DNA from: Muribaculaceae bacterium
GTDB taxonomy: Bacteria > Bacteroidota > Bacteroidia > Bacteroidales > Muribaculaceae
Length of the DNA stretch: 64,000 bases
Direction of reading: 5' to 3'
Assembly (NCBI GenBank): GCA_017619935.1
Contig: JAFZRJ010000013.1
Location: 28,058 to 92,057 of the forward strand
This document shows positions 24,698 to 34,112 of this stretch, piece by piece (position 1 is the stretch's first letter; each line of letters opens with the position of its first letter). A model generated the notes under the pieces. It saw nothing but the letters and a program-made list of their open reading frames with translations. It was not told the origin of the DNA and searched no databases. The translations under genes were made by a program, and so were the position numbers.

Positions 24698-27600
24698 TTA
24701 GAAGATGAGTTTCACACCCACTTGAGCGTGCCAGCGGCTAAAGATAGCGTTCTTGGTAGGCTCGGTGTAACCATTCCAGGTGTAGTTGGCACGATAGACG
24801 CCTTCGGCGGTCTTCTCAACCTTTGTGCAGTTGAGCGGAGTCACATTGTAACTAGTGCTATAGTTGGCACCCCACTTCTTGTTGAGCAAGTTACCAAAGT
24901 TGAGCACGTCGAAGGTAAGCATGATCTTGCTGCCACGCTCGCGAAGAGCGAAGATGCTCTGAGCGATGTGGAGGTCGAACTGATGTTCGAATGGAGCGAT
25001 GTTGCCATTGCGCTCGGCATATTGTCCACGGTGATTCTTTGCATAGTCATCGTTGGCAAGGAACTCGCGGAAGAGTTCGCGCTGAGCATCGGCGGTAACA
25101 TCCTTGTTGTCAACAAACACCATCTTGTCGAGTTCGGCGTCGGTGGGCAAGTAGAGCATTGAGTTACCTTTCTGACCATCACCGTTATAATCGCCACTCT
25201 CGTTCATGGTCAAGCTGTAACGGAAACCACTGGTGCCGTTATAGATGATGTTGACGCTGGTCTGGAGCCATCCGTTGGCATACTTGGGAGTGGTGTAACC
25301 CACGTTTACAAGGATGCGGTGAGGCTGGTCGAACGACGAGTAAGTCAAATCGGGAGCAAAAGTGTTTACAGCGTAGTTGTATTTCCAGTTGCTGTAAGCC
25401 ACACTGCTAGTACCGTCGTAGATGCTCTTGCTGTGGCCGAAGGTGTAGCTGGCCAACAGGTCAAGACCGAAGTTGAAGTTCTTCTCAACGGTAGCGCTCA
25501 CGCTGTAAGTGTAGCCCTTGTCGGTGTTCTCGGTGCTGATAACCGAGTAGTACTGTCTGTCAACAGTGAAGAAAGGAGCGGCACTTGCCTCAACGCCTTC
25601 AACAGCGTAGGTGCTGCCAGTCTGGCTCAGAGCCAAGTTCTTGAAGTAAGCCTGATTGTAGGTCTTGCTATACAAACCTTCCACAGTGAACTTCACGTCG
25701 CCAGGAAGCATCTGCTCCCATGCCAAGTTAGCGCGGAACACTTGCGGATAACGGAACTTCTTGCTCACTGTCACGATGTCGGGGCGAGAAGCACTACCCT
25801 TGGTCAGGTAATCCACGAGTTCGGTGGTGTTGTTGGTAACGGCAGGAATGTCGGCAGCATTGTTGATGGTTGTACCGGTGATTTCCACACCTGTATTGCT
25901 GAAAGCGTTGCTCAACCACACGAAAGGCACACGACCGGTGAACAGACCGAGACCGCCACGGAACAACGTGTTGTGATTCTCATCGGCATACCAGCGGAAA
26001 CCGAAGCGGGGCGAGAACAGAGGCTTGGCGCTAGGCATCTGGCCAACCTTGGCATCCCAACCCTTCTGGTAAGCATACTGGTTGAAAGCGATGTTGTCGG
26101 TAGGACGAGTGTACATGAAGGGCAAATCTACACGCAGACCATAGGTGAACTGCAAGTCACGGTTCACGTCAAACTTGTCTTGCAGATACACACCCAACTG
26201 ACCGGCCTTCACGATAGGAGTCCAGCGCAAGTCGCCATTGGTGATGGCGGGATCGGTGCACTTGAACACGAACTGGTCGGGCTGGTCGTTAAGGAAATTG
26301 TTGTAAGAGTTGTAAACCCACTCACCGTTCACAGCCTGGATAAAGAGGTTGCGCATCTTGAAGAACTCGTTGTGCGTACCCAGCGTGATGGTGTGACGTC
26401 CCTTGTACCACGACAGGTTGTCTTCCAACAGATACACGTCTTGGTCAAGGAAGTTGGCGCCCGAACTGTACTCAGTACCAATATTGACACCATTGATATT
26501 ACGAGAACCATCCTCCGAAGGAACGTTCTTAATCCAGAACAGTGGACCCTGATAAGGCACGTCGCGGCTGTCGCGGATGCGGTTGTAGCTCAGACGGAGT
26601 TCGTTATATACACCGGCACCGATGTTGCTGTTCAACTCAGCGACAAACGAGTTGGTCACGTTGTTGAAACGATAACTGGAGTTGTTGAAGTAGTAGCTGG
26701 TGGCACCCGAGCTCCACTTGTCGTCGTAAGCATTGCCATGCTGGTAACGCAAGGCGAGCTTGTTGTTGTCGTTGATGTTCCAGTCGATGCGAGCCAACAG
26801 GTCGAAAGCGTTGCGCTTCACGTCGCGGCGGTCAAAGCTCTCATCAATACCGCTGAGGGCTTTATACTTATTGACAATAGCCTTTGCCACATCGAGGCTC
26901 AGATAGTTCCCGGCCACACCAGGATAGAAACTGGCGGGATAGCTCTCGTTGTGGTTCTCCAGGTTAACGAAGAAGAACAACTTGTCCTTCACAATGGGAC
27001 CACTGATGTTACCACCGATGGTAGTGGAGTGTTGTTTCGACAGCGGGTCTTTCTTGTAGTCCTGAGCGGCGTTGTAACGGCCGTAGAAGTTCTCGTTGTT
27101 GTAATAAGTGTAGTAAGTGGCGTGGAAGTCGTTGTTACCCTGCTTGGTGATTGCGTTGATACCACCACCGGTAAAACCACTCTGACGCACGTCGAAGGGA
27201 GCCACTACCACTTGAATTTCTTGAATAGCATCCATAGAGATGGGGTTGGCGCTCGCCTGACCGCCGTTGGTACCGCTACTGGCCAGACCAAACACATCGT
27301 TACTGACAGCACCGTCGATTTGGAAACTGTTGTAACGGTTGTTGCTTCCGGCAAACGAGATACCACCAATCTTTGAACGATTGGCCATTGGCATGTTCTT
27401 GACCACGTCGTAGATGTTGCGGTCGACGGTAGCGGCATTCTCAATATTTACCGTTGAGAAGTTGTGGCTGGCACCGGCCTGCTGACGGCGACCTTCACCA
27501 GTGATAACAACCTCGTTGAGTTGGCTAACAGCAGCACTCATGTGCACGTCCAGTTTATAGGTGTTACCCAGCTGGAGCACCACACCATCCACGGTGCGTG

Positions 27601-27865
27601 TTTCGTAACCAACGTAAGTCACCTTCACGCGATATGGACCGCCGGTACGCATACCCTGAATGTGAGCCAAACCGGCGAGGTTCGACACAGCGTTGTAGGT
27701 GGTTCCCGAAGGAAGGTGGGTGGCGATCACTGTTGCGCCAATCAAAGCTTCCTCCGCGTCATCGGTCACATTCACCGACAAAGCCGAGGTAGTAACTTGA
27801 GCATTCATGGCGAAAGCTGCAAAAAGCATCACGATGAATGACAGAAAATGAATTTTTTTGAACAT
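24698..27865 (-). CDS. Oar-like TonB-dependent receptor with carboxypeptidase-regulatory-like domain
   Basis: 1055 residues. Signal peptide (MFKKIHFLSFIVMLFAAFAM-NAQ), a CarboxypepD_reg-like beta-sandwich (about 25-110; GATVIATHLPSGTTYNAVSN and VTYVGYETRTVDGV), a plug (about 118-235; LNEVVITGEGRR, AGSNNRYNSFQIDGAVSND, SMDAIQEIQVVVAPFDVRQS, FTGGGINAITKQG), and a long barrel ending in the aromatic WHAQVGVKLIF. This matches the Oar/Cna-B type receptors of Bacteroidetes, linked to uptake or export of proteins and peptides rather than glycans; no SusD partner is adjacent. It has its own promoter after the glp operon terminator. The hairpin at 24640-24672 may serve as its 3' end. Confidence 0.92.
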   Translation of the reverse strand: MFKKIHFLSFIVMLFAAFAMNAQVTTSALSVNVTDDAEEALIGATVIATHLPSGTTYNAVSNLAGLAHIQGMRTGGPYRVKVTYVGYETRTVDGVVLQLGNTYKLDVHMSAAVSQLNEVVITGEGRRQQAGASHNFSTVNIENAATVDRNIYDVVKNMPMANRSKIGGISFAGSNNRYNSFQIDGAVSNDVFGLASSGTNGGQASANPISMDAIQEIQVVVAPFDVRQSGFTGGGINAITKQGNNDFHATYYTYYNNENFYGRYNAAQDYKKDPLSKQHSTTIGGNISGPIVKDKLFFFVNLENHNESYPASFYPGVAGNYLSLDVAKAIVNKYKALSGIDESFDRRDVKRNAFDLLARIDWNINDNNKLALRYQHGNAYDDKWSSGATSYYFNNSSYRFNNVTNSFVAELNSNIGAGVYNELRLSYNRIRDSRDVPYQGPLFWIKNVPSEDGSRNINGVNIGTEYSSGANFLDQDVYLLEDNLSWYKGRHTITLGTHNEFFKMRNLFIQAVNGEWVYNSYNNFLNDQPDQFVFKCTDPAITNGDLRWTPIVKAGQLGVYLQDKFDVNRDLQFTYGLRVDLPFMYTRPTDNIAFNQYAYQKGWDAKVGQMPSAKPLFSPRFGFRWYADENHNTLFRGGLGLFTGRVPFVWLSNAFSNTGVEITGTTINNAADIPAVTNNTTELVDYLTKGSASRPDIVTVSKKFRYPQVFRANLAWEQMLPGDVKFTVEGLYSKTYNQAYFKNLALSQTGSTYAVEGVEASAAPFFTVDRQYYSVISTENTDKGYTYSVSATVEKNFNFGLDLLASYTFGHSKSIYDGTSSVAYSNWKYNYAVNTFAPDLTYSSFDQPHRILVNVGYTTPKYANGWLQTSVNIIYNGTSGFRYSLTMNESGDYNGDGQKGNSMLYLPTDAELDKMVFVDNKDVTADAQRELFREFLANDDYAKNHRGQYAERNGNIAPFEHQFDLHIAQSIFALRERGSKIMLTFDVLNFGNLLNKKWGANYSTSYNVTPLNCTKVEKTAEGVYRANYTWNGYTEPTKNAIFSRWHAQVGVKLIF

Positions 27866-27913
27866 TACTATTAAATATTAATGAAACAATTGAATTATTT
27901 TTCAAAGCAAAGA

Positions 27914-27950
27914 CACGCTGCTCCATTTACAAACTAAATGGTGCAGCGTG
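27914..27950 (-). promoter_or_regulatory. conserved-looking hairpin in the 5' leader of the Oar-like gene
   Basis: Arms 27914-27929 (CACGCTGCTCCATTTA) and 27935-27950 (TAAATGGTGCAGCGTG) pair over 16 positions with one T-T mismatch and a five-base loop. It lies about 50 nt before the start codon at 27865 and 130 nt after the predicted transcript start. No T-run follows, so an RNA-stability or protein-binding role fits better than termination. Function unknown. Confidence 0.5.
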
Positions 27951-28080
27951 AAGCAGTTTCTTAGCATGTGTCGTTGATGTGGTCACAAAGTGCTCTATGT
28001 CCTCATAGACACAGATGAAGAATGACGTATTGTTATCGTGCACAGCGAACATTTCAGCCAACAAACGCTAAAAATCGGTG

Positions 28081-28088
28081 CAAAGGTA
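28081..28088 (-). promoter_or_regulatory. -7 box of the Oar-like receptor gene
   Basis: TACCTTTG on the minus strand, downstream of the glp operon terminator, predicting a long leader of about 210 nt for the receptor message. No clear -33 TTTG at standard spacing. Confidence 0.45.
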
Positions 28089-28170
28089 GTTATTATTTCA
28101 ACACGGCACGTTAGTTGGTCAATATTTAACACCATTAACATAACGAATTAACATTACCGAAAAATTCACC

Positions 28171-28207
28171 AAAAAAAGGCCCTGCGACCATCACGTGGCC
28201 GCAGGGC
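28171..28207 (-). terminator. rho-independent terminator of the glp operon
   Basis: On the minus strand GCCCTGCG (28200-28207) pairs with CGCAGGGC (28179-28186), with a G+C-rich loop, followed directly by seven T (28171-28177). It is 27 bp after the porin stop codon. Confidence 0.9.
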
Positions 28208-28233
28208 ATATCGCATGAAGTTATGCGCTCTTA

Positions 28234-29556
28234 TTAGAAGTTGAACTGCAAGCGAGCTTGTCCCACGTGGAAGTTCTTGTCGTTGGGATAGTAGTCGCTC
28301 TTCAGGTTATGGTAAGTATAGTCAACCATCACTTGAACATACTTGTTGAACGAGTAGTTCAGGCCGATGGTAGCGCTGTGCAGGTTACCGCCGCCAACGC
28401 TGGTAGCGCCAGTGCCGGGCCAGTCTTCCATGTAACCGGCTGCATAGTAGTGGCCACGGCCAGCATTGAAGTACTCACCATCGGTGAGGTCGTTCAGGCC
28501 AGTGTAGTTGTAACGAGCCACCAGTTCAAGTGACTTGCCGTTGAGACCACCGAGCAGACCTTCGCACTTGTTGTACTTGTAGCCATTGCCGAAGAGGATG
28601 ACACCAGCCTCCACGTAACCGCCGTGGAAGTTGTTGCTGCGCAGCTTGTTGGCATTGTCCCATGCTTCAAGCGAGCCCCAACCGTCGATGTTGTTCTGAG
28701 CATCAATCATCAGCGAGTAGGTATCACGTTTCTTGGTCACGTGCTTGTAGAAGTACTCTCCACGGACGAAGAATTTCTCGTTGTTGTAGAGCAGTTCAGC
28801 ACCAGCATTGAACACATTGTTGGCCCAGTCAAGATCGGCATGCACAAACTGTTCGTCTTCATCAACAAAAGTTTCAAGAGTTTGTCCCATGTGATAGGTC
28901 TTCTTCAAGATGTTGTTGTAAACAGTGCCGCCACCAAGATGAGCATAACGTGCGCTCACACCAATGTGGAAGGTCTGATTCTCGTCGATGAGGGGACGGA
29001 ACACATAACGTCCAGCCACTGTCAGGCCATTGAAACCAGCTTCAATCTTGTTGTACTGATTCTCGGTGAATACGCCTTGGTAAGCCATGAAACGGTCGCT
29101 GTTGTACTTGTAGCTGATACCCAGTTCGCGTCCTTCGCCCAATGCGTAGCTAGAACCGGGACGAGAAATGAAGTGGTAGCTACCCAGCGAGGTGTTGCGG
29201 GCCATAGAGCCAGCGGGATCGTTGTAGTAACCCACCTTAATGGCGTGAGTGCCGTCGCACCACTGTGCGAAAATGTTTTTCTGCGAGAACTTGCCACCGC
29301 CAAAGCCGAAGTCGGCATAGAGATACCAGTTCTTGTAGGTGAACGATGTGCGGATGCGTGCATCGGTTATCGAAGCGCCACTCTGCAGAGGAGTGAAATC
29401 GCTGTGATAGGTGGCAGCATCGGCCATGAAGCGGGCGCCGATGGTAAACTTAGCGTCCTGTTTCTCGAGTTGCAGGGTGGGATCGGTGTCGAAGTCCTGC
29501 GCTGCTGCGCTCAGAGCCATGATTGCGAGAGCGGGCAAGATGAAATATTTCTTCAT
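28234..29556 (-). CDS. OprO/OprP-type outer-membrane porin
   Basis: 440 residues. Signal peptide MKKYFILPALAIMALSAAAQ, then a beta-barrel of alternating strands (YKNWYLYADFGFGGGKF, IKVGYYNDPAGSMARNTSLG, FFVRGEYFYKHV) ending in VGQARLQFNF with terminal Phe. The pattern AQWCDGTHAIKVGYYNDP with SMARNTS fits the phosphate-selective porin O/P family. It is the last gene of the glp operon, 59 bp after the GDPD lipoprotein, so its likely job is passage of glycerophosphodiesters or glycerol-3-phosphate across the outer membrane; that substrate is inference. Confidence 0.85.
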   Translation of the reverse strand: MKKYFILPALAIMALSAAAQDFDTDPTLQLEKQDAKFTIGARFMADAATYHSDFTPLQSGASITDARIRTSFTYKNWYLYADFGFGGGKFSQKNIFAQWCDGTHAIKVGYYNDPAGSMARNTSLGSYHFISRPGSSYALGEGRELGISYKYNSDRFMAYQGVFTENQYNKIEAGFNGLTVAGRYVFRPLIDENQTFHIGVSARYAHLGGGTVYNNILKKTYHMGQTLETFVDEDEQFVHADLDWANNVFNAGAELLYNNEKFFVRGEYFYKHVTKKRDTYSLMIDAQNNIDGWGSLEAWDNANKLRSNNFHGGYVEAGVILFGNGYKYNKCEGLLGGLNGKSLELVARYNYTGLNDLTDGEYFNAGRGHYYAAGYMEDWPGTGATSVGGGNLHSATIGLNYSFNKYVQVMVDYTYHNLKSDYYPNDKNFHVGQARLQFNF

Positions 29557-29615
29557 AATAATTGTTGTCTAATCAATTAATTAAAGTAATTTTTGAAACA
29601 TGAGTTAACCACAAA

Positions 29616-31244
29616 TTAGTAACCCAGACGCACAAGCGTTTCCACAGCATCGGGCACAGTAACATTGGCAGCCGAGTTGTCATAAACCTGTCCAGCGTGG
29701 AAGGGGTTGGGCAGCTTGGGATTGCCACGGAAACCGTTCTCAATCATGTAGCGCAGCGACATTTCGGTGCGGTTGGTGAAGAATCCGTCCATGTACACAG
29801 GCACGCTATTAGGATAGCTGGTGGTCGTGTAGGGAGTAGAGGGAATCTCAAGGCGCAGGAGGTCGTCAAACTCGGTCTCCAGACCGTAGTTGTAATAACC
29901 CATGTACTTGCACATCTGTGCCCAAGAGTCGAACGAATAGGGATGGTTAATCATGCCGCTCTTGCGAATCATGTAGGCTTGCCAAGGAGCGTTCATTTCA
30001 GGATAGTTGTTGGGAGCGCCACTGATGGCGGGGCCAATGATGTGAGCGCCATTGTCCTGAGCCCACTTGATGAAGGCTGCATAGCCCGTGGGGTCGTCGA
30101 TAGCGATATCGGTAGCGTAAGCAGGTTCGCTGATCCACAGCAGGTAGCACATGGGCACGCGACCTTTGAAGATGTCGTTGGCACGACGCAAAGCATCAAA
30201 TGAGAAGGTTTGGAGAATCACCTTACCATTGGTGTTACCCACGTTCACCTTGCCAGCTTTGTAGAAAGCGGTCTCGGTTGCGGGTTTCTCGATGATGTTC
30301 CAGCCGCACTCGGTCAGCACATCATAAACGCGCTGTTCCATGTTGCCGGGGTTCAGCCAGCTCTCTTTGAACTCGACATAGATACCGGGGCGGTTGCCGG
30401 TGTCTTCGGGATCGGCCTCATAAGCATGGTCGAAATCATACTCGATAAAGTCCATATACTTGGCGTTGTACTGACCCTTAGCCTTAATGGCTTCGTAGAT
30501 TTGCTGCAGAGTCATGCCTTTGTACTCGTCCTTAATCTTATAAGTGAGCACGCGGCGACCATTGGCGTCACGCACGAGGCGCTTGCCCTCGGCATAAGCG
30601 ATTTGGTCCTGAATAGCACTGATATAAAGGCCGTTGCTATAGACAATCTTGTTAGTGCCTTTGTCAAAATAGCCATTCTGGGTGGCTGCAAACGAAGGAC
30701 GAGATTGTTCCAGACTGGTTTCATTGAACCAACTGCCCGAGTCAAGCATGAGCAGCTCAGCATAGTAGTAGCTCAGCGTGTAGAAGGGACGGAAGGAAGC
30801 GATGTCGCGGCCATACTGAGCCTCGGCATCAGCTTTGCTAAAGCCCAAGCTCATGTAGAAGTCCACACGGGTGGTGGGAACGGTCTCCGAGAAGATGTTC
30901 TCGATGTTGGTGGTACGCTTCAAATTCTCGTCGTGGTTGGCCAGCACGATACCGTCCTTAGTGCACTGCACGTCACTTTCCAAATAGTCGGCGCCCATTT
31001 CACGAGCCCAACGCCACGATGCTTCGGTCTCCTCGGGAGCCCAGAAGGTAGAACCGCGGTGAGCAATCACTGCATACAGGGGAACGTAGTCGCGAACCTT
31101 TGCCAGGTCGGCATTCAGCACCTGAACTTCAACGCGTTTGGCATCGGTTTTCTCACTGGTAAACTGCTGCTCCTCGGAGCAAGAGGTTGCAAGGGCCACC
31201 AGCGCCAGGCTGGCTACACCCATTCGAATGAGATTTTTAAACAT
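29616..31244 (-). CDS. glycerophosphodiester phosphodiesterase lipoprotein
   Basis: 542 residues. The start MFKNLIRMGVASLALVALATSC has a lipobox with Cys22, so it is a lipoprotein. GDPD motifs: VIAHRGSTFWAPEETEASW (about 60-80), GADYLESDVQCTKDGIVLAN with the metal-binding Glu-Asp, and HDENLKRTTN. The C-terminal half retains the (beta/alpha)8 barrel pattern but is long, with insertions relative to the roughly 360-residue E. coli GlpQ. It would cleave glycerophosphodiesters to glycerol-3-phosphate plus an alcohol at the periplasmic or outer surface, feeding GlpT encoded just upstream (98-bp gap). Confidence 0.9.
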   Translation of the reverse strand: MFKNLIRMGVASLALVALATSCSEEQQFTSEKTDAKRVEVQVLNADLAKVRDYVPLYAVIAHRGSTFWAPEETEASWRWAREMGADYLESDVQCTKDGIVLANHDENLKRTTNIENIFSETVPTTRVDFYMSLGFSKADAEAQYGRDIASFRPFYTLSYYYAELLMLDSGSWFNETSLEQSRPSFAATQNGYFDKGTNKIVYSNGLYISAIQDQIAYAEGKRLVRDANGRRVLTYKIKDEYKGMTLQQIYEAIKAKGQYNAKYMDFIEYDFDHAYEADPEDTGNRPGIYVEFKESWLNPGNMEQRVYDVLTECGWNIIEKPATETAFYKAGKVNVGNTNGKVILQTFSFDALRRANDIFKGRVPMCYLLWISEPAYATDIAIDDPTGYAAFIKWAQDNGAHIIGPAISGAPNNYPEMNAPWQAYMIRKSGMINHPYSFDSWAQMCKYMGYYNYGLETEFDDLLRLEIPSTPYTTTSYPNSVPVYMDGFFTNRTEMSLRYMIENGFRGNPKLPNPFHAGQVYDNSAANVTVPDAVETLVRLGY

Positions 31245-31342
31245 AAGTTTGAAAATTGAAATTAATAAAAAAATGGTTGGTTATTATTTTATTCTAGTGT
31301 TTTGACAAAGTGTCACCTAACTGTTATCAGGCCATAGTTGAC

Positions 31343-32767
31343 TTACTTTTTGTGTTCGCCCTTGCGGTCGGCCACAAGATACTGTTCCTCCTTATAGGTC
31401 AAGCCCATGAAGAAGATGGCGAGGATGCAAGCGATGATGATAAAGATAAAATAGGTCGAGAAATTGTAGGTCCCGTCGGCTCCTTTCGCCAACTTCAGCA
31501 CATAGCCAAGGACGGTGTTTGCCAGAATACTCGTACCGAGCACATAGCCCATGAAACCAGTGAGTCCGGCTGCTGTACCCGCCGCATTCTTCGGAGCCAA
31601 GTCAAGTGCCTGAACACCGATGAGCATCACCGGGCCATAGATGAGGAAACCGATGGCGATAAGGCATCCTACCACCACCCACAGGTTGTTGATGTACTGC
31701 CAGTAAACCACAATGGCAATGATGATGAGCGCCATAAAAATCATGGTGGGCAATGCGCGACGGCCCTTAAAGACTTTGTCGCTGAGCCATCCACAGAAGA
31801 TGGTGCCTGGGATTGCGGCAAATTCGAAAGCGAAATAAGCCCATCCTGCACTCTTGAGGTCGGCGCCTTGTGTGTCAAGAATTTTGGGAGCCCAGTCAAG
31901 ACATCCGTAGCGAACCATATAGATAAATGAGTTGGCCAGTGCGATGTACCACAAGAACTTGTTGCTGAGCACGGTCTTGAAAATCTCTTTCATGGAGAGT
32001 GTCTGCTCGCTCTTCTTCTCGTCATAATGCTTAGAAGCCGACCCGCTCCACTTCTCAATGGATTGCAATCCACACGATTGTGGGGTGTCGCGGATAAGGA
32101 TATAAGCGAGGATTGCGATAAGAATGGCTACTGCAGCCGGGAAAGCATAGGTTCCGATGAGGAAGTACATCTTCTCATCATTGCCGTAGAACCAAGAGCC
32201 GAACCAAACGGCACCATAAGCAGCCATAGGACCGACGAGGGCGCCACCCACGTTGTGGGCGCAGTTCCACACGCTCATCCATGTTCCACGTTCCTTGATG
32301 GAGAACCAACGAGTCATCACACGGCCGCACGGAGGCCAGCCCATACCATTGAACCAACCCACCAGGAAGTTGAACACTCCCATCAGCATAACGGCCAATC
32401 CTTTGTTCGCTGGACCAATCGCCACTACGGGCACAATCATAAACGCCATGGCGATGGCCGACAGTATCAGTCCCAGGGGCAGGAAACGACGGGCATTGCT
32501 GCGGTCGCTCACACTTGCCATCACAAATTTAGAGATACCATAAGCGAGAGCATTCATAGCCATCGCACCACCGAGCATCGCTTCATCGAAGCCGAGGACG
32601 CCAAGAGGCGCAACTGCCATGGATAAGTTTTTTCTCACCAAGTAGAAACCGGCATATCCAATAAAGATACCGATAAACACTTGCCAGCGAAGGCGTTTGT
32701 ACTTCGCGTCAGCCTCTGGGCCTGTCTGTTCAGGCTTATAGGCCGGAGGGGCTAAAAAATTTGCCAT
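31343..32767 (-). CDS. glpT: glycerol-3-phosphate/phosphate antiporter GlpT
   Basis: 474 residues, twelve membrane segments, MFS organophosphate:phosphate antiporter family. The family hallmark GMGWPPCGRVMTRWFSIKER followed by SVWNCAHNVGGALVG (about 120-160) is present, as is LVRKNLSMAVAPL near the N-terminus. It imports glycerol-3-phosphate in exchange for phosphate. It sits between glpC (47-bp gap) and the GDPD gene, which fixes the substrate as glycerol-3-phosphate rather than hexose phosphate. Confidence 0.95.
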   Translation of the reverse strand: MANFLAPPAYKPEQTGPEADAKYKRLRWQVFIGIFIGYAGFYLVRKNLSMAVAPLGVLGFDEAMLGGAMAMNALAYGISKFVMASVSDRSNARRFLPLGLILSAIAMAFMIVPVVAIGPANKGLAVMLMGVFNFLVGWFNGMGWPPCGRVMTRWFSIKERGTWMSVWNCAHNVGGALVGPMAAYGAVWFGSWFYGNDEKMYFLIGTYAFPAAVAILIAILAYILIRDTPQSCGLQSIEKWSGSASKHYDEKKSEQTLSMKEIFKTVLSNKFLWYIALANSFIYMVRYGCLDWAPKILDTQGADLKSAGWAYFAFEFAAIPGTIFCGWLSDKVFKGRRALPTMIFMALIIIAIVVYWQYINNLWVVVGCLIAIGFLIYGPVMLIGVQALDLAPKNAAGTAAGLTGFMGYVLGTSILANTVLGYVLKLAKGADGTYNFSTYFIFIIIACILAIFFMGLTYKEEQYLVADRKGEHKK

Positions 32768-32814
32768 AAAATGTAGTTTTTAAGGAATATTGTATATTGA
32801 TCTTTTTTGTTGAT

Positions 32815-34071
32815 TCATCTCACGCCGTTAAGCTTCTGCGTGGCTTCAACATCGATGGCCTGGGCCAGGATGCTGATGGGATTGAGCACCTTCACACCTG
32901 TGGACATTTCTATTTGCCACTTGCAGGTCTCACAGTCGGTGCTCACATAATCGGGCTTGGCGGCTTCAATGTCGGCGAACAGAATTGAACCGATGGCTTG
33001 CGAGGTCTCGTAGTTCTCTTTCTTGAACCCGTATGTTCCTGAAATACCGCAACAGTTCTGGTCGAGTTCCACCAGTTCCAGCCCGGGAATCATGCGCAGC
33101 AGTTCGGTGCTGTAGATGGCCCATCCCATGCGTTGCATGTGGCAAGCGGTATGGTAGGCTACCCGCATCTTGAAGTCGGGGCGGAATGCGAGTTTCACCT
33201 CGCCCTCGTCGATGAGTTGGAACAGGAAACGAGTGGCGAGCGAGAGATGTTCGCGCACGTTGTCGTTGTTCACACCCAGCAACTCAGGATACTCGTCACG
33301 CATGGTGAAGGTGCAAGTCGAACTGGTTGTTATGATGGGACGGCGCATCTGGTTGATGCTCTTGCGCATGGAAGCCATGTTCACTTCGCCCTGTTTGCGG
33401 GCCTGTTGATACATTCCATTGGCAATGAGCGCCACGCCGCAGCATTTTTCCTTGTCAAGCAGATGAACTCCATACCCCACAGCATTCATCACGGTGACCA
33501 AATCCTTTCCCAACTGCGGGAAGTTGTAGTTCACGTAGCAACCATGAAAATAACTCACATGGTGGGCAAACTTGTCCTGCTGCGCTTGCGCATTCTTACG
33601 ATACCATGCCTCAAATTTTTGCGCAGAGTAAGCAGGGAAAGTGCGGTGCTTGTCTATCGCCATCACGGCATCCATGACCACTTTCACGGGCTTCAGACCC
33701 AGCGAGAAGTTGGTGATTGGAGCGACAATGGTGGCCATCGACCCTACTAAGTCGGTGTTGGCGAGCATCATGTCGCGCAACTTGGGTCGGTGTGTGGTGT
33801 GCTTCATGCGCGCCTGCTGGATGAGGTCTCCAATGCGCACGTCGCTCGGGCAAGCCACTTCACAGCGCTTGCAATTCAAGCACAGCTTGAGCGCTTCGTC
33901 GAAAAACTTGGGGTCTTTCAAGCGGTAACGCTCTCCGTCAGGCCCCGCCTGTTTAGGACCGGGGTATGCGGGATTGACGGCAGCAACAGGGCAATAAACC
34001 GTACAAATCGAGCATTTGAGACACTGCTCGAAATTGTGGTCGCTGATGCTTGTCAGTTGAGTTGTTGCCAT
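32815..34071 (-). CDS. glpC: anaerobic glycerol-3-phosphate dehydrogenase subunit C
   Basis: 418 residues. Two 4Fe-4S ferredoxin clusters at the N-terminus (CLKCSICTVYCP and CLNCKRCEVACPSD, about 18-95), then two CCG domains: GCYVNYNFPQLGKDL...EKCCG and CHMQRMGWAI...LDQNCCGISGTYG, with a final DCETCKWQIE. GlpC carries electrons from GlpAB to the membrane quinone pool. It follows glpB after 41 bp. Confidence 0.95.
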   Translation of the reverse strand: MATTQLTSISDHNFEQCLKCSICTVYCPVAAVNPAYPGPKQAGPDGERYRLKDPKFFDEALKLCLNCKRCEVACPSDVRIGDLIQQARMKHTTHRPKLRDMMLANTDLVGSMATIVAPITNFSLGLKPVKVVMDAVMAIDKHRTFPAYSAQKFEAWYRKNAQAQQDKFAHHVSYFHGCYVNYNFPQLGKDLVTVMNAVGYGVHLLDKEKCCGVALIANGMYQQARKQGEVNMASMRKSINQMRRPIITTSSTCTFTMRDEYPELLGVNNDNVREHLSLATRFLFQLIDEGEVKLAFRPDFKMRVAYHTACHMQRMGWAIYSTELLRMIPGLELVELDQNCCGISGTYGFKKENYETSQAIGSILFADIEAAKPDYVSTDCETCKWQIEMSTGVKVLNPISILAQAIDVEATQKLNGVR

Positions 34072-34112
34072 AGTTTTTAGCTACAAGACTATAATTACTG
34101 TATGATTTATCT

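Noticed and set aside
25319-27376. Long plus-strand open frame (685 codons)
   Set aside because: It is antisense to the Oar-like TonB receptor, has no ribosome site or domain pattern, and reflects the codon bias of the real gene.
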